Shown: in pieces, positions 17,455 to 26,850 of the stretch | How the letters are laid out: each line of letters opens with the position of its first letter | Numbering within the stretch: position 1 is the stretch's first letter | Assembly: GCA_013152355.1 (NCBI GenBank) | Contig: JAADGO010000226.1 | Span: 1 to 37,671 of the forward strand | Reading direction: 5' to 3' | Length of the DNA: 37,671 nt | DNA from: Chlorobiota bacterium | Lineage (GTDB): Bacteria; Bacteroidota; Bacteroidia; Bacteroidales; Prolixibacteraceae | Notes under the pieces: model-generated | Told to the model about the DNA's origin: nothing | The model's database searches: none | Seen by the model: only the letters and a program-made list of their open reading frames with translations | Position numbers and translations under genes: made by a program

Positions 17455-18777
17455 ATGGGAAGCCGGAATATTGTAAGTATTGCAGGGGTATTAGTGATGG
17501 TACTAATAAGTACTACCTGGGGGAATGCGCAAATCACAGCACCGGGCGCAGCTTTTACCGAGCAAACTCAATACCCGGTTTTTCAGCAAACAGATAATAT
17601 TTATATTTTTTGTGCGGATGAGGGTATGAATGCCGGTTCGCTTACCGTACAAACAAACCTTGAAGGGGGCAAAACTTTTGAATGGCAAAAATACAACGGG
17701 CAGACTGCTGAATTTGAGTTTTATTTTTCGGAGAATTCGAGCGGTAATCAATCAACTATCACTGGCCTTGAGGACGGGTGTTACAGGGTAACCGTTAAAG
17801 TAGGCGCCGAATCAGAAACTTACCAGGCATGGGTGATGAACGATTGGTTTTCGGTTACAGGGAGTGTCGGCGAATCGAATTGCGAATATTTTGAGTTGAA
17901 TGGCAGCTTCACTTCTGCCCGGCTGGTGTATTACGACTTAGCTGATAACTCAGAAATACAGGTATCGAAAGATATACGGGTAAAATGGGAAAAAGGTAAT
18001 GAAATAGTGTCATTAGTTAATTCCCCCCAGATAACTCCCCCCCCACCTGAAGATACAGATTATAAGTATACTGTATTCGACCGTTTTGGATGTGAATCCA
18101 GTGTTACGGTTACCTATAACTCTATTGTTACTGAGGCGGGTTTTACTATTGATGCTGATTTTAATGGCGCCGGCGGCGGGTCAGGCGAGGCCCCTTTGGA
18201 AGTTACTTTTATGAATACTTCGAAAAACGGCGATGCTGATGGGTATGAGTGGTTCTTCTTCAAGGATTTGGATGAGATTAAAAAGGAATCTGAAAACTCT
18301 GACCAGCCGATTGACAGCATAATGGATGTAGCCTACAACGAAAACCCTGTTTATACTTATGAAAATACAGGGACATATATGGTAAAGCTGGCCTCAAAAA
18401 AGGTCTCGGAGTTCCATACCTGTACTGATACTTTTTACCTGGAGGATTATATTATTGTAGACTCTTCGTTTGTGATTGCACCCAATGTATTCACTCCGAA
18501 CGGGGATGGCATAAATGATTATTTTATAATAAAATTCTGGTCAATGCAGCAGATTAAGATCTCTTTGTTCAACCGTTGGGGCAAAACCGTCCATGTATGG
18601 GAAAAAAGCAATATTCGGAGGTTCGAAGGCTCCATGGAAGAATCTGTATGGGATGGGAAGATAGGCGGCAGGTATGCCAGCCCGGGAGTTTATTATTATA
18701 TTGCAGAAGGTTTGGGGCGCGATGGTGAAAAAAGGTGGGCTCATGGATTCTTCCACGTTTTCAGGGCTAAAAAGTAG
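17455..18777 (+). CDS. Secreted PKD-domain protein with T9SS type B sorting domain
   Basis: This 440-residue protein has a signal peptide (1-25, ending GNA). The N-terminal part (about 30-225) is beta-rich and unassigned. A PKD-like Ig fold spans about 232-325 (PLEVTFMNTSK, YTYENTGTYMVKL). The last 99 residues (342-440) are the gliding-motility-associated C-terminal domain (CHU_C): APNVFTPNGDGINDYF, LFNRWGKTV, VWDGK, SPGVYYY. This domain sends proteins through the type IX secretion system to the cell surface, so the organism should have a T9SS, although no T9SS machinery gene is in the window. It is divergent from pcrA and monocistronic, ended by the hairpin at 18927-18954. An adhesin or structural surface role is likely. 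Confidence 0.92.
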   Translation: MGSRNIVSIAGVLVMVLISTTWGNAQITAPGAAFTEQTQYPVFQQTDNIYIFCADEGMNAGSLTVQTNLEGGKTFEWQKYNGQTAEFEFYFSENSSGNQSTITGLEDGCYRVTVKVGAESETYQAWVMNDWFSVTGSVGESNCEYFELNGSFTSARLVYYDLADNSEIQVSKDIRVKWEKGNEIVSLVNSPQITPPPPEDTDYKYTVFDRFGCESSVTVTYNSIVTEAGFTIDADFNGAGGGSGEAPLEVTFMNTSKNGDADGYEWFFFKDLDEIKKESENSDQPIDSIMDVAYNENPVYTYENTGTYMVKLASKKVSEFHTCTDTFYLEDYIIVDSSFVIAPNVFTPNGDGINDYFIIKFWSMQQIKISLFNRWGKTVHVWEKSNIRRFEGSMEESVWDGKIGGRYASPGVYYYIAEGLGRDGEKRWAHGFFHVFRAKK

Positions 18778-18926
18778 TTATTGGAAAGTGCTGATATTCA
18801 GTCCTTAACAACTGACAGGCATGCCCACAAGGCAATTAAAATTTTCCATTTAATTGTTTTTTGTAGAAAATTTCATATCTTTAAGGTGCAATATGATCAC
18901 ATATTGTGTGTTTGGGGGTTAATAAT

Positions 18927-18954
18927 AAAAGGGCAGTTTTACGACTGCCCTTTT
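18927..18954. terminator. Bidirectional rho-independent terminator
   Basis: The stem aaaagggcag / ctgccctttt has 10 pairs with an 8 nt loop (ttttacga), followed by T-rich sequence on the plus strand and TTATTATT-like sequence on the minus strand. It can end both the plus-strand T9SS cargo gene and the minus-strand tRNA gene. Confidence 0.8.
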
Positions 18955-18965
18955 TCTGTTTTTTG

Positions 18966-19037
18966 TGATCCCACCGGGATTCGAACCCAGATCGTCAGAA
19001 CCGGAATCTGATATTCTATCCATTGAACTATGGGACC
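18966..19037 (-). tRNA. tRNA-Arg (anticodon CCG)
   Basis: The minus strand folds as a full cloverleaf: acceptor stem GGTCCCA/TGGGATC with discriminator A, D-arm with TTCAATGGATAGAA, anticodon stem TCAGA/TCTGA with loop TTCCGGT, and T-arm with GGTTCGAATCC. The anticodon CCG reads CGG, arginine. The CCA tail is not encoded (ATCA is followed by CAAAA). It is followed 11 nt later by a rho-independent terminator. Confidence 0.95.
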
Positions 19038-19103
19038 TTTTTCATTGAACCCTGCCAGCCGGTTAATTCTTGCGGCTATTGGGCTATTTTTAAAATGGTG
19101 GCA

Positions 19104-19111
19104 CAAAAATA
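19104..19111 (-). promoter_or_regulatory. Candidate -7 element for tRNA-Arg
   Basis: The minus strand reads TATTTTTG, matching TAnnTTTG, about 67 nt upstream of the mature tRNA 5' end. The -33 half is not clear. Confidence 0.3.
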
Positions 19112-19201
19112 GCAAAACTTTGTATGGTACGGCTGGTTAAATGTTTTTTTTTGTGGCTATATAAAACCTGGTGAAGCGGTTTTGATTTTGATTGCTGAAA
19201 C

Positions 19202-19234
19202 AGTGAGGGCTTCACTCCGAGTGAAGCCCTCACT
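19202..19234. repeat. Perfect 33 bp palindrome (agggcttcact family)
   Basis: The arms agtgagggcttcactc and gagtgaagccctcact are exact reverse complements around one central base. It lies 67 bp beyond the stop of floA. There is no T-run on the floA strand, so it is not a classical terminator. A related palindrome is at 28081-28113. Confidence 0.8.
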
Positions 19235-19300
19235 ATTGTTAGAAGATGATATCCTTATTTCCTGCTGCGGCCTTTTATCTTTCCTCCGCCTGTGGCCCCT

Positions 19301-20278
19301 CTACTTTTTCTTTTTATTTTCTTCGTTGGCAATTGAGTCGCGCATAGAGGTATCTGCCATAATATTATTATACTTCATATAGTCCATCACCCCTAAATTA
19401 CCTTTTTTAAATGCTTCAGATATAGCCATGGGTATTTGTGCTTCGGCTTCGATAACCTTAGCCCTTGCTTCCTGGGCCTTAGCCTTCATTTCCTGTTCTA
19501 AAGCTACAGCCATTGCCCTGCGTTCCTCAGCTTTCGCCTGGGCGATGTTTTTGTCGGCTTCGGCCTGGTCCATTTGCAATACGGCACCAATATTTTTGCC
19601 AATGTCAATATCGGCAATATCAATCGAAAGTATCTCGAATGCAGTGCCGGCATCCAGCCCTTTTTCCAGTACCACCCTGGAAATGTAGTCCGGGTTTTCG
19701 AGTACAGCCTTGTGCGAATGCGAAGAACCTATTGATGAAACGATCCCTTCGCCTACACGTGCAAGGACAGTATCTTCGCCGGCTCCACCAACCAGTTGTT
19801 TGATATTTGCACGCACCGTAACCCTTGCTTTAGCAATTAGCTGAATACCATCCTTAGCCACGGCGGTTACCGGAGGGGTATCGATTACTTTTGGGTTTAC
19901 CGACATCTGTACGGCTTCGAAAACATCGCGCCCTGCCAGGTCGATAGCTGTTGCCATATTAAAGGATAGTTCAATATTTGCCTTCGAGGCAGAAACAAGT
20001 GCATGTACAACACTTGCTATGCGCCCGCCTGCCAGGAAGTGGGCTTCCAGGTCGTCACGGTTTAGGCTTATGCCTGCTTTGGTACCTTCGATTAATGCCC
20101 TGACAATTATTCCGGGAGGTACTTTCCTGAAGCGCATCAGGAAAAGCTGTAATAAGGAAATCCTAACTCCTGAAACAAGGGCTGAAAACCATAAGCCAAT
20201 CGGTATAAAATACAAAACAATGAATAGTAGGGTAATAATGCCAATTACTGACCCCCATGTGCCAATTGATTCGATCAT
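19301..20278 (-). CDS. floA: Flotillin-like protein FloA
   Basis: This 325-residue membrane scaffold protein matches the FloA/YqfA (UPF0365) family that organises functional membrane microdomains. An N-terminal hydrophobic segment lies at about 10-38, followed by the PHB/flotillin core ([51 protein letters not shown]), then an Ala/Glu-rich helical region ([20 protein letters not shown]) and a Lys-rich tail. Its start overlaps the nfeD stop (ATGA), the usual nfeD-floA pairing. It is the last gene of a four-gene operon beginning with the TPR/SPOR protein. Confidence 0.96.
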   Translation of the reverse strand: MIESIGTWGSVIGIITLLFIVLYFIPIGLWFSALVSGVRISLLQLFLMRFRKVPPGIIVRALIEGTKAGISLNRDDLEAHFLAGGRIASVVHALVSASKANIELSFNMATAIDLAGRDVFEAVQMSVNPKVIDTPPVTAVAKDGIQLIAKARVTVRANIKQLVGGAGEDTVLARVGEGIVSSIGSSHSHKAVLENPDYISRVVLEKGLDAGTAFEILSIDIADIDIGKNIGAVLQMDQAEADKNIAQAKAEERRAMAVALEQEMKAKAQEARAKVIEAEAQIPMAISEAFKKGNLGVMDYMKYNNIMADTSMRDSIANEENKKKK

Positions 20279-20751
20279 AATAATTTATTTTTAAGTTCTA
20301 CAATAATTTTGTTGGATAATACTTTAGTAACAACTATTTCTGTTTTCTGGTCGATAAACGAACCTGTCGATTGGGCCTCAACCACTTCCCCGTTGATCTT
20401 TACTTTCCCCATAGGAGCCAAACGCCCGATTGTTTTGCCCACATCGCCAATTTTTATTTTATTTTTATTAACAGCATCCACCGACCCCTCTATTTTTGAC
20501 TCCAGGATCATTTTCTTCGCTGCTTTCGATTTAAAGAAATAAAAAAAGAGGAGGGGGGCGGCAATTAAAACCACCGTAAGCGTAATAAACCCCACAAGCG
20601 TGCCGAATTTTACGAATGCAATGTAAACACTGGCTCCCAGAAGGATAAAACCGCCAATACCTGCAATGGTAACCCCGGGGATCACGGCAAACTCCAATAA
20701 CAGTAGGAGTAGCCCTAAAACAATCAATAAAACAATGGCAAAAATCGTCAT
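20275..20751 (-). CDS. NfeD-family membrane protein
   Basis: This 158-residue short NfeD protein has N-terminal hydrophobic helices (about 4-65) and a C-terminal OB-fold domain (about 95-158: [22 protein letters not shown]). NfeD proteins are found beside flotillin-like or stomatin genes and are thought to assist membrane microdomain assembly. This is the short form without the ClpP-like protease domain. It overlaps floA by 4 nt and starts 14 bp after clpS. Confidence 0.93.
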   Translation of the reverse strand: MTIFAIVLLIVLGLLLLLLEFAVIPGVTIAGIGGFILLGASVYIAFVKFGTLVGFITLTVVLIAAPLLFFYFFKSKAAKKMILESKIEGSVDAVNKNKIKIGDVGKTIGRLAPMGKVKINGEVVEAQSTGSFIDQKTEIVVTKVLSNKIIVELKNKLL

Positions 20752-20765
20752 ATAGGAGAAATTGG

Positions 20766-21044
20766 TTAATCAATAGTTGTTTTAAGTTTCAAATTGGATA
20801 ATGCCTCTTTCATTGGTTTCAGGCTGCTAAAATCACCTGACCTTACATCGCATTTACCTTTGTAATGGGTAATCATTGTACACTGCGTTGCCTGCGTATA
20901 ATCGTGCTGGCATATATCCATTAATGCTTTGATTACGTAATCAAAGCTGTGGATCTCATCGTTGTGCAAAACCAGGAAGTTCTCTTTGCCTGAAATATTT
21001 TCAGTCGTTTCAACCGGGCTTTTTCGAGTTTCTTTTGATGTCAT
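20766..21044 (-). CDS. clpS: ClpS, N-end-rule adaptor of the Clp protease
   Basis: This 92-residue adaptor delivers N-degron substrates to ClpA/ClpC-ClpP. The variable N-terminal tail (1-20) is followed by the ClpS core. The substrate-pocket residues are present: Asn28-Asp29 in VLHNDEIHSFDYVI and His60 in THYKGKCDV. The start overlaps the stop of the upstream TPR/SPOR gene by 4 nt (ATGA). clpA is not adjacent, as is usual in Bacteroidota. Placement in an operon with a flotillin pair is noted as a finding. Confidence 0.96.
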   Translation of the reverse strand: MTSKETRKSPVETTENISGKENFLVLHNDEIHSFDYVIKALMDICQHDYTQATQCTMITHYKGKCDVRSGDFSSLKPMKEALSNLKLKTTID

Positions 21045-22402
21045 TGTCCTTTTGTTAACTTTTTGGCTTCTTTTAATGTAATGCGTTTCCCGTTATTATA
21101 AGCAACCACAAATGCATCTTTTACCCCTTCCTGCCTCACCTGTGTTTGCATTTGTAAGGCGTCTTCAATGTTTGTTAAATTCCCTGTTGTGTAAACAACT
21201 ATTCCCTTTTCATCTACGTATTTGTCAATTTTACGAATAAATGACAGCTTTTTAAAAAGCCTGTCAATATAAGCAGGCAACTCCCTGCTGTACGCACCGA
21301 TTTGAATCTTGTAAATAATTTTGTTATCGTCCTGGTTTACCGTTTTAGTTACATCCTCCTCCTGTTCGTTAAAGAAAATTTCCGGGGCAACAACAGCAAG
21401 CGTGTCGATAATCTCATTATTTATTTCAGCTTTTTCCTGTTCCTTTTTTTTAACAGCATTGCTGAGCATTTCTGTTTCGTGCATCAGGGCCTCTTTTTCT
21501 TCCGTAGAAGCTTTATCCCAGTATATATTTTCCAACTCTCGTGCATCAGAAAACAGCTGATCCCTTTTACTTTCTAAAAGTAGTGATTCCTTTTCAGCTT
21601 CAATAATTTTTTTTGAAATATTATCTTTATTTAATGAGTTTTTGTACTCGGCCCTTAATGAGTCGGTTTTTTTTAATAAATCGTTAAGCTCTTTATCTGT
21701 TGCCTGTCCCTGCTCGAACAACTGTTTAGCACTGTCGGTTTTGAACTGGTTGATATTCAGGTAACTTATAAGGCTGTTTATCTGAAAATGGATTTCTTCG
21801 GGCCGGGTAGCTATTGATTTGGTAACCTGGCCTGGGGCAGAGGTGGTTTCAGCAGTTTTGCCCCCTGGTATTTTTATTGTGCCAGGCACGGTGCTATCCA
21901 AAACATTCAACTGTAAACTATCTGTGGGCATAGGCGGTGCATCATGATTAACCTTTTTGTAACAAGAGTCAATCAACTCCTGGAGGTGTAATTTGTTTTT
22001 TTCGGTTTCGGAAGCGTAGTTTTTAAAGCGGTTATAATATTTAAGGGCACTATTCCATAAGCCCTTATGGTGGAAGTACTTTCCTATATAATATAAAACT
22101 TTATCAGGGGTGTTGCCTGAAAGTGCATTCAGGAGGGCTTTATTGGTTGCTTCATTATAAATACCCTCTTCAATCATGCTGGCGCCATAGTAGTAGTTAA
22201 CCATTTTGTTGCCAGGATCTTCATCTATTATATTCTTAAAAATGGGCAGAGCCTCTTTATAATTCCCCGCTTCAAAAAGGGCAATGGCTTGTGTAAGTGT
22301 GCCTCCCTCAGGCATAAAAAAATTTGCATGTAAGCATACAGCATTCGTCAACAATAGGATTAGAAGGATTGTTTTTGAAAATATCTTTTCCTTGTTTAAC
22401 AT
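21041..22402 (-). CDS. TPR and SPOR-domain envelope protein
   Basis: This 453-residue secreted protein has an N-terminal signal sequence (about 1-27). Tetratricopeptide-like repeats span about 33-140 (AIALFEAGNYKEALPIFKNI, KVLYYIGKYFHHKGLWNSAL). A Pro/Thr linker is followed by a long charged coiled-coil (about 215-335). A SPOR-like domain covers about 370-445 (YKIQIGAYSRELPAYIDRLF, VVYTTGNLTNIEDALQ), which binds denuded glycan strands in other bacteria. It should act in the periplasm, likely at division or cell-wall remodelling sites. It is the first gene of the clpS-nfeD-floA operon. Confidence 0.88.
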   Translation of the reverse strand: MLNKEKIFSKTILLILLLTNAVCLHANFFMPEGGTLTQAIALFEAGNYKEALPIFKNIIDEDPGNKMVNYYYGASMIEEGIYNEATNKALLNALSGNTPDKVLYYIGKYFHHKGLWNSALKYYNRFKNYASETEKNKLHLQELIDSCYKKVNHDAPPMPTDSLQLNVLDSTVPGTIKIPGGKTAETTSAPGQVTKSIATRPEEIHFQINSLISYLNINQFKTDSAKQLFEQGQATDKELNDLLKKTDSLRAEYKNSLNKDNISKKIIEAEKESLLLESKRDQLFSDARELENIYWDKASTEEKEALMHETEMLSNAVKKKEQEKAEINNEIIDTLAVVAPEIFFNEQEEDVTKTVNQDDNKIIYKIQIGAYSRELPAYIDRLFKKLSFIRKIDKYVDEKGIVVYTTGNLTNIEDALQMQTQVRQEGVKDAFVVAYNNGKRITLKEAKKLTKGQ

Positions 22403-22503
22403 AGCACTATTTCAAAAGAATTTAATTATGCCTTAAAGTTATAAAATATTGTGCAAAAGCATTGATTTGACGGCAACTTTAGCCATAAGTTATTTGTTTA
22501 ATG

Positions 22504-22511
22504 TATATTTG
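22504..22511 (+). promoter_or_regulatory. Candidate -7 element for bcp-recA
   Basis: TATATTTG matches TAnnTTTG. It overlaps the GTG at 22511, so that GTG cannot be the start if this box is used; the ATG at 22535 would have a short leader. No well-spaced TTG is seen. Confidence 0.4.
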
Positions 22512-22534
22512 TGATAATAAAATTAACAACAGGT

Positions 22535-23041
22535 ATGTCTGAATTAGGGAAAGGAGAAAAAGCCCCGTTTTTCAAAGGTGTCAATCAAAATAATGAGATA
22601 ATTTCTTTAGCAGATTTTAAAGGGAAAAGATTAATTTTATATTTTTACCCAAAAGATAATACGCCAGGTTGTACTGCCGAATCGTGTAACCTTAACGAAA
22701 ATTATAATATATGGCTGGAAAAAGGTTACGAAGTAGTTGGTGTTAGCCCTGACAGTGTAAAGTCTCATCAAAAGTTTGCTGATAAATTTGGGCTCAGGTT
22801 CAACTTAATTGCTGATACCGAGAAAGAAATTTTAAAGGCTTATGGTGCCTGGGGCGAAAAGAAAATGTATGGACGGACATACATGGGGGTTATCCGGACA
22901 ACTTTTGTGATTAACGAAGATGGTGTGATTGAGGAAATATTTTCCAAGGTGAATACAAAAAACCATACACAGCAAATTATTGAAACGCTTAATAATTTAG
23001 TAAACTATAACAATGGCAAAAGACGATCAACAACAAGTTAA
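22535..23041 (+). CDS. bcp: Thioredoxin-dependent peroxiredoxin (Bcp/PrxQ)
   Basis: This 168-residue cytoplasmic peroxiredoxin reduces hydrogen peroxide and organic peroxides using thioredoxin. The peroxidatic Cys46 sits in [10 protein letters not shown] and the resolving Cys51 follows five residues later, the atypical two-Cys arrangement of Bcp/Prx[12 protein letters not shown] and VVGVSPDS are family signatures. The ATG at 22535 is preferred over the in-frame GTG at 22511, which overlaps a promoter box. The end overlaps the recA start by 29 nt in another frame, so the two genes are almost certainly co-transcribed. Confidence 0.95.
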   Translation: MSELGKGEKAPFFKGVNQNNEIISLADFKGKRLILYFYPKDNTPGCTAESCNLNENYNIWLEKGYEVVGVSPDSVKSHQKFADKFGLRFNLIADTEKEILKAYGAWGEKKMYGRTYMGVIRTTFVINEDGVIEEIFSKVNTKNHTQQIIETLNNLVNYNNGKRRSTTS

Positions 23042-24038
23042 TAAAGAGAAGTTAAAAGCACTCAAGCTTACAATGGATAAGATTGAGAAAAACTTTGGCA
23101 AAGGTGCTATCATGAAAATGGGCGATAACCCTGTCGTAGATGTACCGGTAATCTCGTCAGGGTCAATAGCTTTAGACATAGCCCTGGGTGTTGGGGGCTA
23201 CCCAAAAGGGAGGGTTGTTGAGATTTACGGCCCTGAATCGTCAGGGAAGACTACTTTGGCCATCCATGCTATCGCCGAAGCTCAAAAAAGCGGAGGTATT
23301 GCAGCCATTATTGATGCGGAACACGCTTTCGACCCGGCTTATGCAGCAAAACTAGGCGTGGATATCGATGAACTTTTAATTTCTCAACCCGATAGTGGCG
23401 AACAGGCATTGGAAATTACCGATAACCTTATTCGTTCGGGGGCCATTGATATAGTTGTAATCGATTCGGTCGCTGCACTTACCCCAAAAGCCGAACTGGA
23501 AGGCGAAATGGGCGACTCAAAAATGGGGTTGCAGGCACGGCTTATGTCGCAGGCATTGAGGAAGCTGACTGCCAATATCAACAAAACAAAAACCTGCTGT
23601 ATGTTTATTAACCAGTTGCGCGAAAAAATTGGCGTAATGTTCGGGAACCCTGAAACAACGACCGGGGGGAACGCCCTGAAATTTTATTCTTCGGTAAGGG
23701 TTGATATCCGCAAGATAGGGCAAATTAAAGATGGAGATGAGGTAACGGGCAATCATGTACGGGCGAAGGTTGTGAAAAATAAAATTGCGCCACCATTCCG
23801 TAAAGCTGAATTCGATATTATGTTTGGTGAAGGGATATCAAAATCAGGCGAAATAATAGACCTTGGCGTTCAATGTGATATTATTAAAAAGAGCGGTTCA
23901 TGGTTTAGTTATGGCGATTCGAAACTAGGGCAGGGGCGTGAGTCTGTAAGGAGGTTGATTCAGGATAACCCTGAACTGGCTCAGGAACTGGAGGCAAAAA
24001 TATTAGAATCATTGACAGGGAAAACCACAACAGGATGA
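23013..24038 (+). CDS. recA: Recombinase RecA
   Basis: This 341-residue recombinase forms ATP-dependent filaments on single-stranded DNA for homologous recombination and the SOS response. Walker A GPESSGKT is at 73-80, the Walker B region [12 protein letters not shown] is near 145-156, and loop residues [19 protein letters not shown] are intact. The C-terminus is short. Its start lies inside the end of bcp (29 nt overlap). No obvious LexA-type operator was noticed upstream of bcp. A hairpin with nine T follows at 24064-24099. Confidence 0.99.
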   Translation: MAKDDQQQVNKEKLKALKLTMDKIEKNFGKGAIMKMGDNPVVDVPVISSGSIALDIALGVGGYPKGRVVEIYGPESSGKTTLAIHAIAEAQKSGGIAAIIDAEHAFDPAYAAKLGVDIDELLISQPDSGEQALEITDNLIRSGAIDIVVIDSVAALTPKAELEGEMGDSKMGLQARLMSQALRKLTANINKTKTCCMFINQLREKIGVMFGNPETTTGGNALKFYSSVRVDIRKIGQIKDGDEVTGNHVRAKVVKNKIAPPFRKAEFDIMFGEGISKSGEIIDLGVQCDIIKKSGSWFSYGDSKLGQGRESVRRLIQDNPELAQELEAKILESLTGKTTTG

Positions 24039-24063
24039 TTGTTGAGGGAAAGATGCAGTGTAC

Positions 24064-24099
24064 GGGATGAGCGGCTACTGCGGCACATCCTTTTTTTTT
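24064..24099 (+). terminator. Probable terminator after recA
   Basis: An outer stem gggatg (24064-24069) pairs with catcct (24086-24091); the inner GC-rich loop may pair further. It is followed directly by a run of T up to 24099. It lies 25 nt after the recA stop. Confidence 0.65.
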
Positions 24100-24259
24100 G
24101 AGTTGACGGGATCTTGCCTGGCCGGGATTTAATTGTTTATAAATCAATTTCAATAACAGGGAATTGGTTGTTTGAGGGAACAGAAAGATGCGAATTAAGA
24201 TAATATAAATTATTAATCGGGATATAAAACAGTCTCTTAGTTAAAAAGAAGTTATTATT

Positions 24260-26683
24260 ATGAAAGTACTAAAGTTTGGTGGGACATCAGTCGGTTCTGC
24301 CGAAAACATTAAACGTGTAAGAGATATTGTCCTTGGGCAAAAAGATGATGTTATAGTGGTTATCTCTGCCTTGGGGGGAGTTACTGATAAAATTTTGAAT
24401 GCTGCCAGGGTAGCATCAATAGGTACGGGGTATTTTCATAGTGAATTGACGGCTGTCAGGGAAAAACATTATGAAATAATGGATTCCCTGTTTGACAAGG
24501 GGCATGAGATCTACGAACGGATAAATGTTTTGTTGAAGGAGATGGAAAAAATCCTGACCGGGGTAACCCTGGTAGGTGAATTAACGCCAAAAACAATTGA
24601 CCGGATTGTGAGCCTTGGAGAGCGTATGTCGTCACAGATAATTGCAAAATATATTACGGGGGCTATTTGGAAAAATTCGGCAGATTATATCCGTACGGAT
24701 AGTAATTTTGTTAAGGCAAGTGTAAACTTTAAAGTAACCAACAAGCTTATCAGGAGCGAGTTTTCCGGATTTTCGGGGATTGCCGTTGCACCTGGGTTTA
24801 TTGCGGGGAACGATGCCGGTGAGTATACTACTCTGGGGCGCGGTGGGTCAGACTATACAGCAGCTATTTTCTCAGCGGCCCTTGGCGTAAAATCACTCGA
24901 AATATGGACCGATGTCGATGGTTTTATGACTGCCGACCCGAGAGTAATCAGCAAAGCATACACCATCCCTTCGTTAAGCTATTCCGAAGCAATGGAATTG
25001 TCGCACTTTGGGGCTAAAGTAATCTATCCACCAACTATTTTGCCGGTTTACCAGAAAGGGATCCCTGTACTTATAAAAAATACATTTAACCCTGAAACAA
25101 CAGGGACTATTATATCCAATAAGGTTGATAACGGTAAAGACCGCCCGATTAAAGGGATTTCTTCAATTTCGGGGGTTGCCTTAATGACCTTACAGGGGAT
25201 AGGCATGGTTGGTGTTACAGGTATTTCTATGCGCTTATTCACCGCCCTTGCCAATGAAGAGATTAATGTTGTCCTGATTTCGCAGGCTTCTTCAGAGAAC
25301 TCGATCAGCATTGCTATTGATGAGCATTTGGTGGAAAAAGCAGAATTAGCCATCCGCCAGGAGTTTGAAAAGGAGATAAAAACAGGGCAGATCAATAAAC
25401 TTGCTGTTGAAACCGAGCTGTCAATCGTTGCAATCGTTGGCGAAAATATGAAGCATACCACAGGGGTTGCAGGCAAACTTTTCAACACTATCGGGAAAAA
25501 CGGGATTAATATTATTGCCATTGCACAGGGGGCTTCGGAGCTGAATATTTCATGGGTTGTTAAGAATACCGACTTACGGAAAACCCTTAATGTGGTACAC
25601 GAATCATTTTTCCTTTCCGAGAATATTGAACTGAATGTTTTCCTGATGGGGGTTGGCACTGTTGGCGGGAATTTATTGGAGCAATTGAACAGGCAGCAGG
25701 GAAAACTCCTGAAAGAGAAACACCTGAAAATAAAACTTGCAGGCGTTGCTGATACAAAAAAAATGGCTTTCTCAAGAGATGGGATCGATATAGCTAATTA
25801 CAAGGAAGTTTTGAGTAGTTCAAATTTAGTTTCAGGACTGGAAGAGTTCAGGGTTAAAATGACTGAAATGAACCTGTTTAACTCCGTATTTGTCGATTGT
25901 ACGGCTTCTGAAGAGGTTGGGGGGATTTACGAAGCGGTACTTGATTCGAATATTTCGGTAGTAGCAGCCAACAAAGTTGCTGCTTCATCTTCGTATGAGA
26001 ATTATTCGAAACTGAAGAGTATTGCCAAACGCAAAGGAGTTAAATTTTTGTTTGAAACGAATGTCGGAGCAGGGTTGCCCATTATCAATACATTGAATGA
26101 CCTTGTTTATTCGGGCGATAAGATATTGAAAATAGAGGCTGTACTTTCGGGTACATTAAATTTTATTTTCAATACTATTTCGGAGGATATAAAATTGAGC
26201 CAGGCTATCAAGATGGCTAAGGACATGGGGTATTCGGAACCGGACCCCAGGATTGACCTTAGTGGGTTTGATGTAGCCAGGAAATTATTGATCTTGGCGC
26301 GTGAGTCAGGTTATCCATTGGAGATGAGCGATATAAAGATCAATAAGTTTATTTCTGAAAAATATTTTGAAGGTTCTGTTGACGACTTCTTTGCATCAAT
26401 ACCAGAGGTTGATGCAGAGTTTGAGAGGCGTAGGAGTGAGTTGGCAGCACAGGGCAAAAAATGGCGTTTTGTAGCCAGGTTTGAGGAAGGGAATGCCGAA
26501 ACCGGCCTCCAGGAAGTTGAAAGTACGCATCCGTTTTACGACCTCGAAGGAAGCAACAACCTGGTGATGTACACCACCGAAAGGTACCATGAGTTCCCTA
26601 TGCTCATTAAAGGTTACGGGGCAGGTGCATCGGTTACGGCAGCAGGTGTTTTCGCCGATTTAATCAAAGTGTCAAATATATAA
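24260..26683 (+). CDS. thrA: Bifunctional aspartokinase / homoserine dehydrogenase
   Basis: This 807-residue enzyme carries out the first and third steps from aspartate to homoserine. The aspartokinase domain begins with KFGGTSVGS at 5-13 and includes GRGGSDYTAA and IWTDVDGFMTADPR. Two ACT regulatory regions lie at about 310-450 (MVGVTGISMRLFTALA, HTTGVAGKLFNTIG), the likely site of threonine feedback. The homoserine dehydrogenase domain starts at about 460 with the dinucleotide-binding LMGVGTVGGNLLEQL and includes VAANKVA, LFETNVGAGLPIINT and GTLNFIFNTI. It is the first gene of the thrA-(apgM-like)-thrC cluster. Confidence 0.98.
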   Translation: MKVLKFGGTSVGSAENIKRVRDIVLGQKDDVIVVISALGGVTDKILNAARVASIGTGYFHSELTAVREKHYEIMDSLFDKGHEIYERINVLLKEMEKILTGVTLVGELTPKTIDRIVSLGERMSSQIIAKYITGAIWKNSADYIRTDSNFVKASVNFKVTNKLIRSEFSGFSGIAVAPGFIAGNDAGEYTTLGRGGSDYTAAIFSAALGVKSLEIWTDVDGFMTADPRVISKAYTIPSLSYSEAMELSHFGAKVIYPPTILPVYQKGIPVLIKNTFNPETTGTIISNKVDNGKDRPIKGISSISGVALMTLQGIGMVGVTGISMRLFTALANEEINVVLISQASSENSISIAIDEHLVEKAELAIRQEFEKEIKTGQINKLAVETELSIVAIVGENMKHTTGVAGKLFNTIGKNGINIIAIAQGASELNISWVVKNTDLRKTLNVVHESFFLSENIELNVFLMGVGTVGGNLLEQLNRQQGKLLKEKHLKIKLAGVADTKKMAFSRDGIDIANYKEVLSSSNLVSGLEEFRVKMTEMNLFNSVFVDCTASEEVGGIYEAVLDSNISVVAANKVAASSSYENYSKLKSIAKRKGVKFLFETNVGAGLPIINTLNDLVYSGDKILKIEAVLSGTLNFIFNTISEDIKLSQAIKMAKDMGYSEPDPRIDLSGFDVARKLLILARESGYPLEMSDIKINKFISEKYFEGSVDDFFASIPEVDAEFERRRSELAAQGKKWRFVARFEEGNAETGLQEVESTHPFYDLEGSNNLVMYTTERYHEFPMLIKGYGAGASVTAAGVFADLIKVSNI

Positions 26684-26691
26684 AAGGGCAC

Positions 26692-26835
26692 TTGTTAGCA
26701 TTTGAACTACTTGAGGGCGAATTGGTATTGGATAAAATCAAACGTTTTGAAATGATTTTACCTGATGATGGTGATTTCCTGGATAGTGAGTTTGAAACAG
26801 ACCTGAGTAAAGAATTGGGGAAAGTGGAGTCTTAA
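26692..26835 (+). CDS. Possible 47-residue small ORF between thrA and the apgM-like gene
   Basis: An open frame starting with TTG at 26692 reads LLAFELLEGELVL and later FEMILPDDGDFLDSEF, ending with a stop at 26833-26835, 15 bp before the next start. Amino-acid composition is protein-like and acidic. aaaggg lies 4 nt before the TTG. There is no ATG start at the N-terminus, and the frame stays open into the end of thrA. It could be a true small protein, or the remains of a decayed gene. I do not recognise it. Confidence 0.3.
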   Translation: MLAFELLEGELVLDKIKRFEMILPDDGDFLDSEFETDLSKELGKVES

Positions 26836-26850
26836 AAGATACAAATTAGT

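Larger units (their letters stand above)
18778..19300. other. Gap without protein gene: terminator, tRNA, palindrome
   Basis: Between the T9SS cargo gene and the end of floA there is no supported protein gene. The stretch holds a bidirectional terminator, tRNA-Arg(CCG) on the minus strand with a candidate promoter box, and a perfect 33 bp palindrome, each listed separately. Confidence 0.7.

Noticed and set aside
18781-19011. 76-residue plus-strand ORF after the T9SS cargo gene
   Set aside because: Its C-terminus (DPTGIRTQIVRTG) is the well-known false translation of an antisense tRNA; it crosses the terminator and tRNA-Arg.
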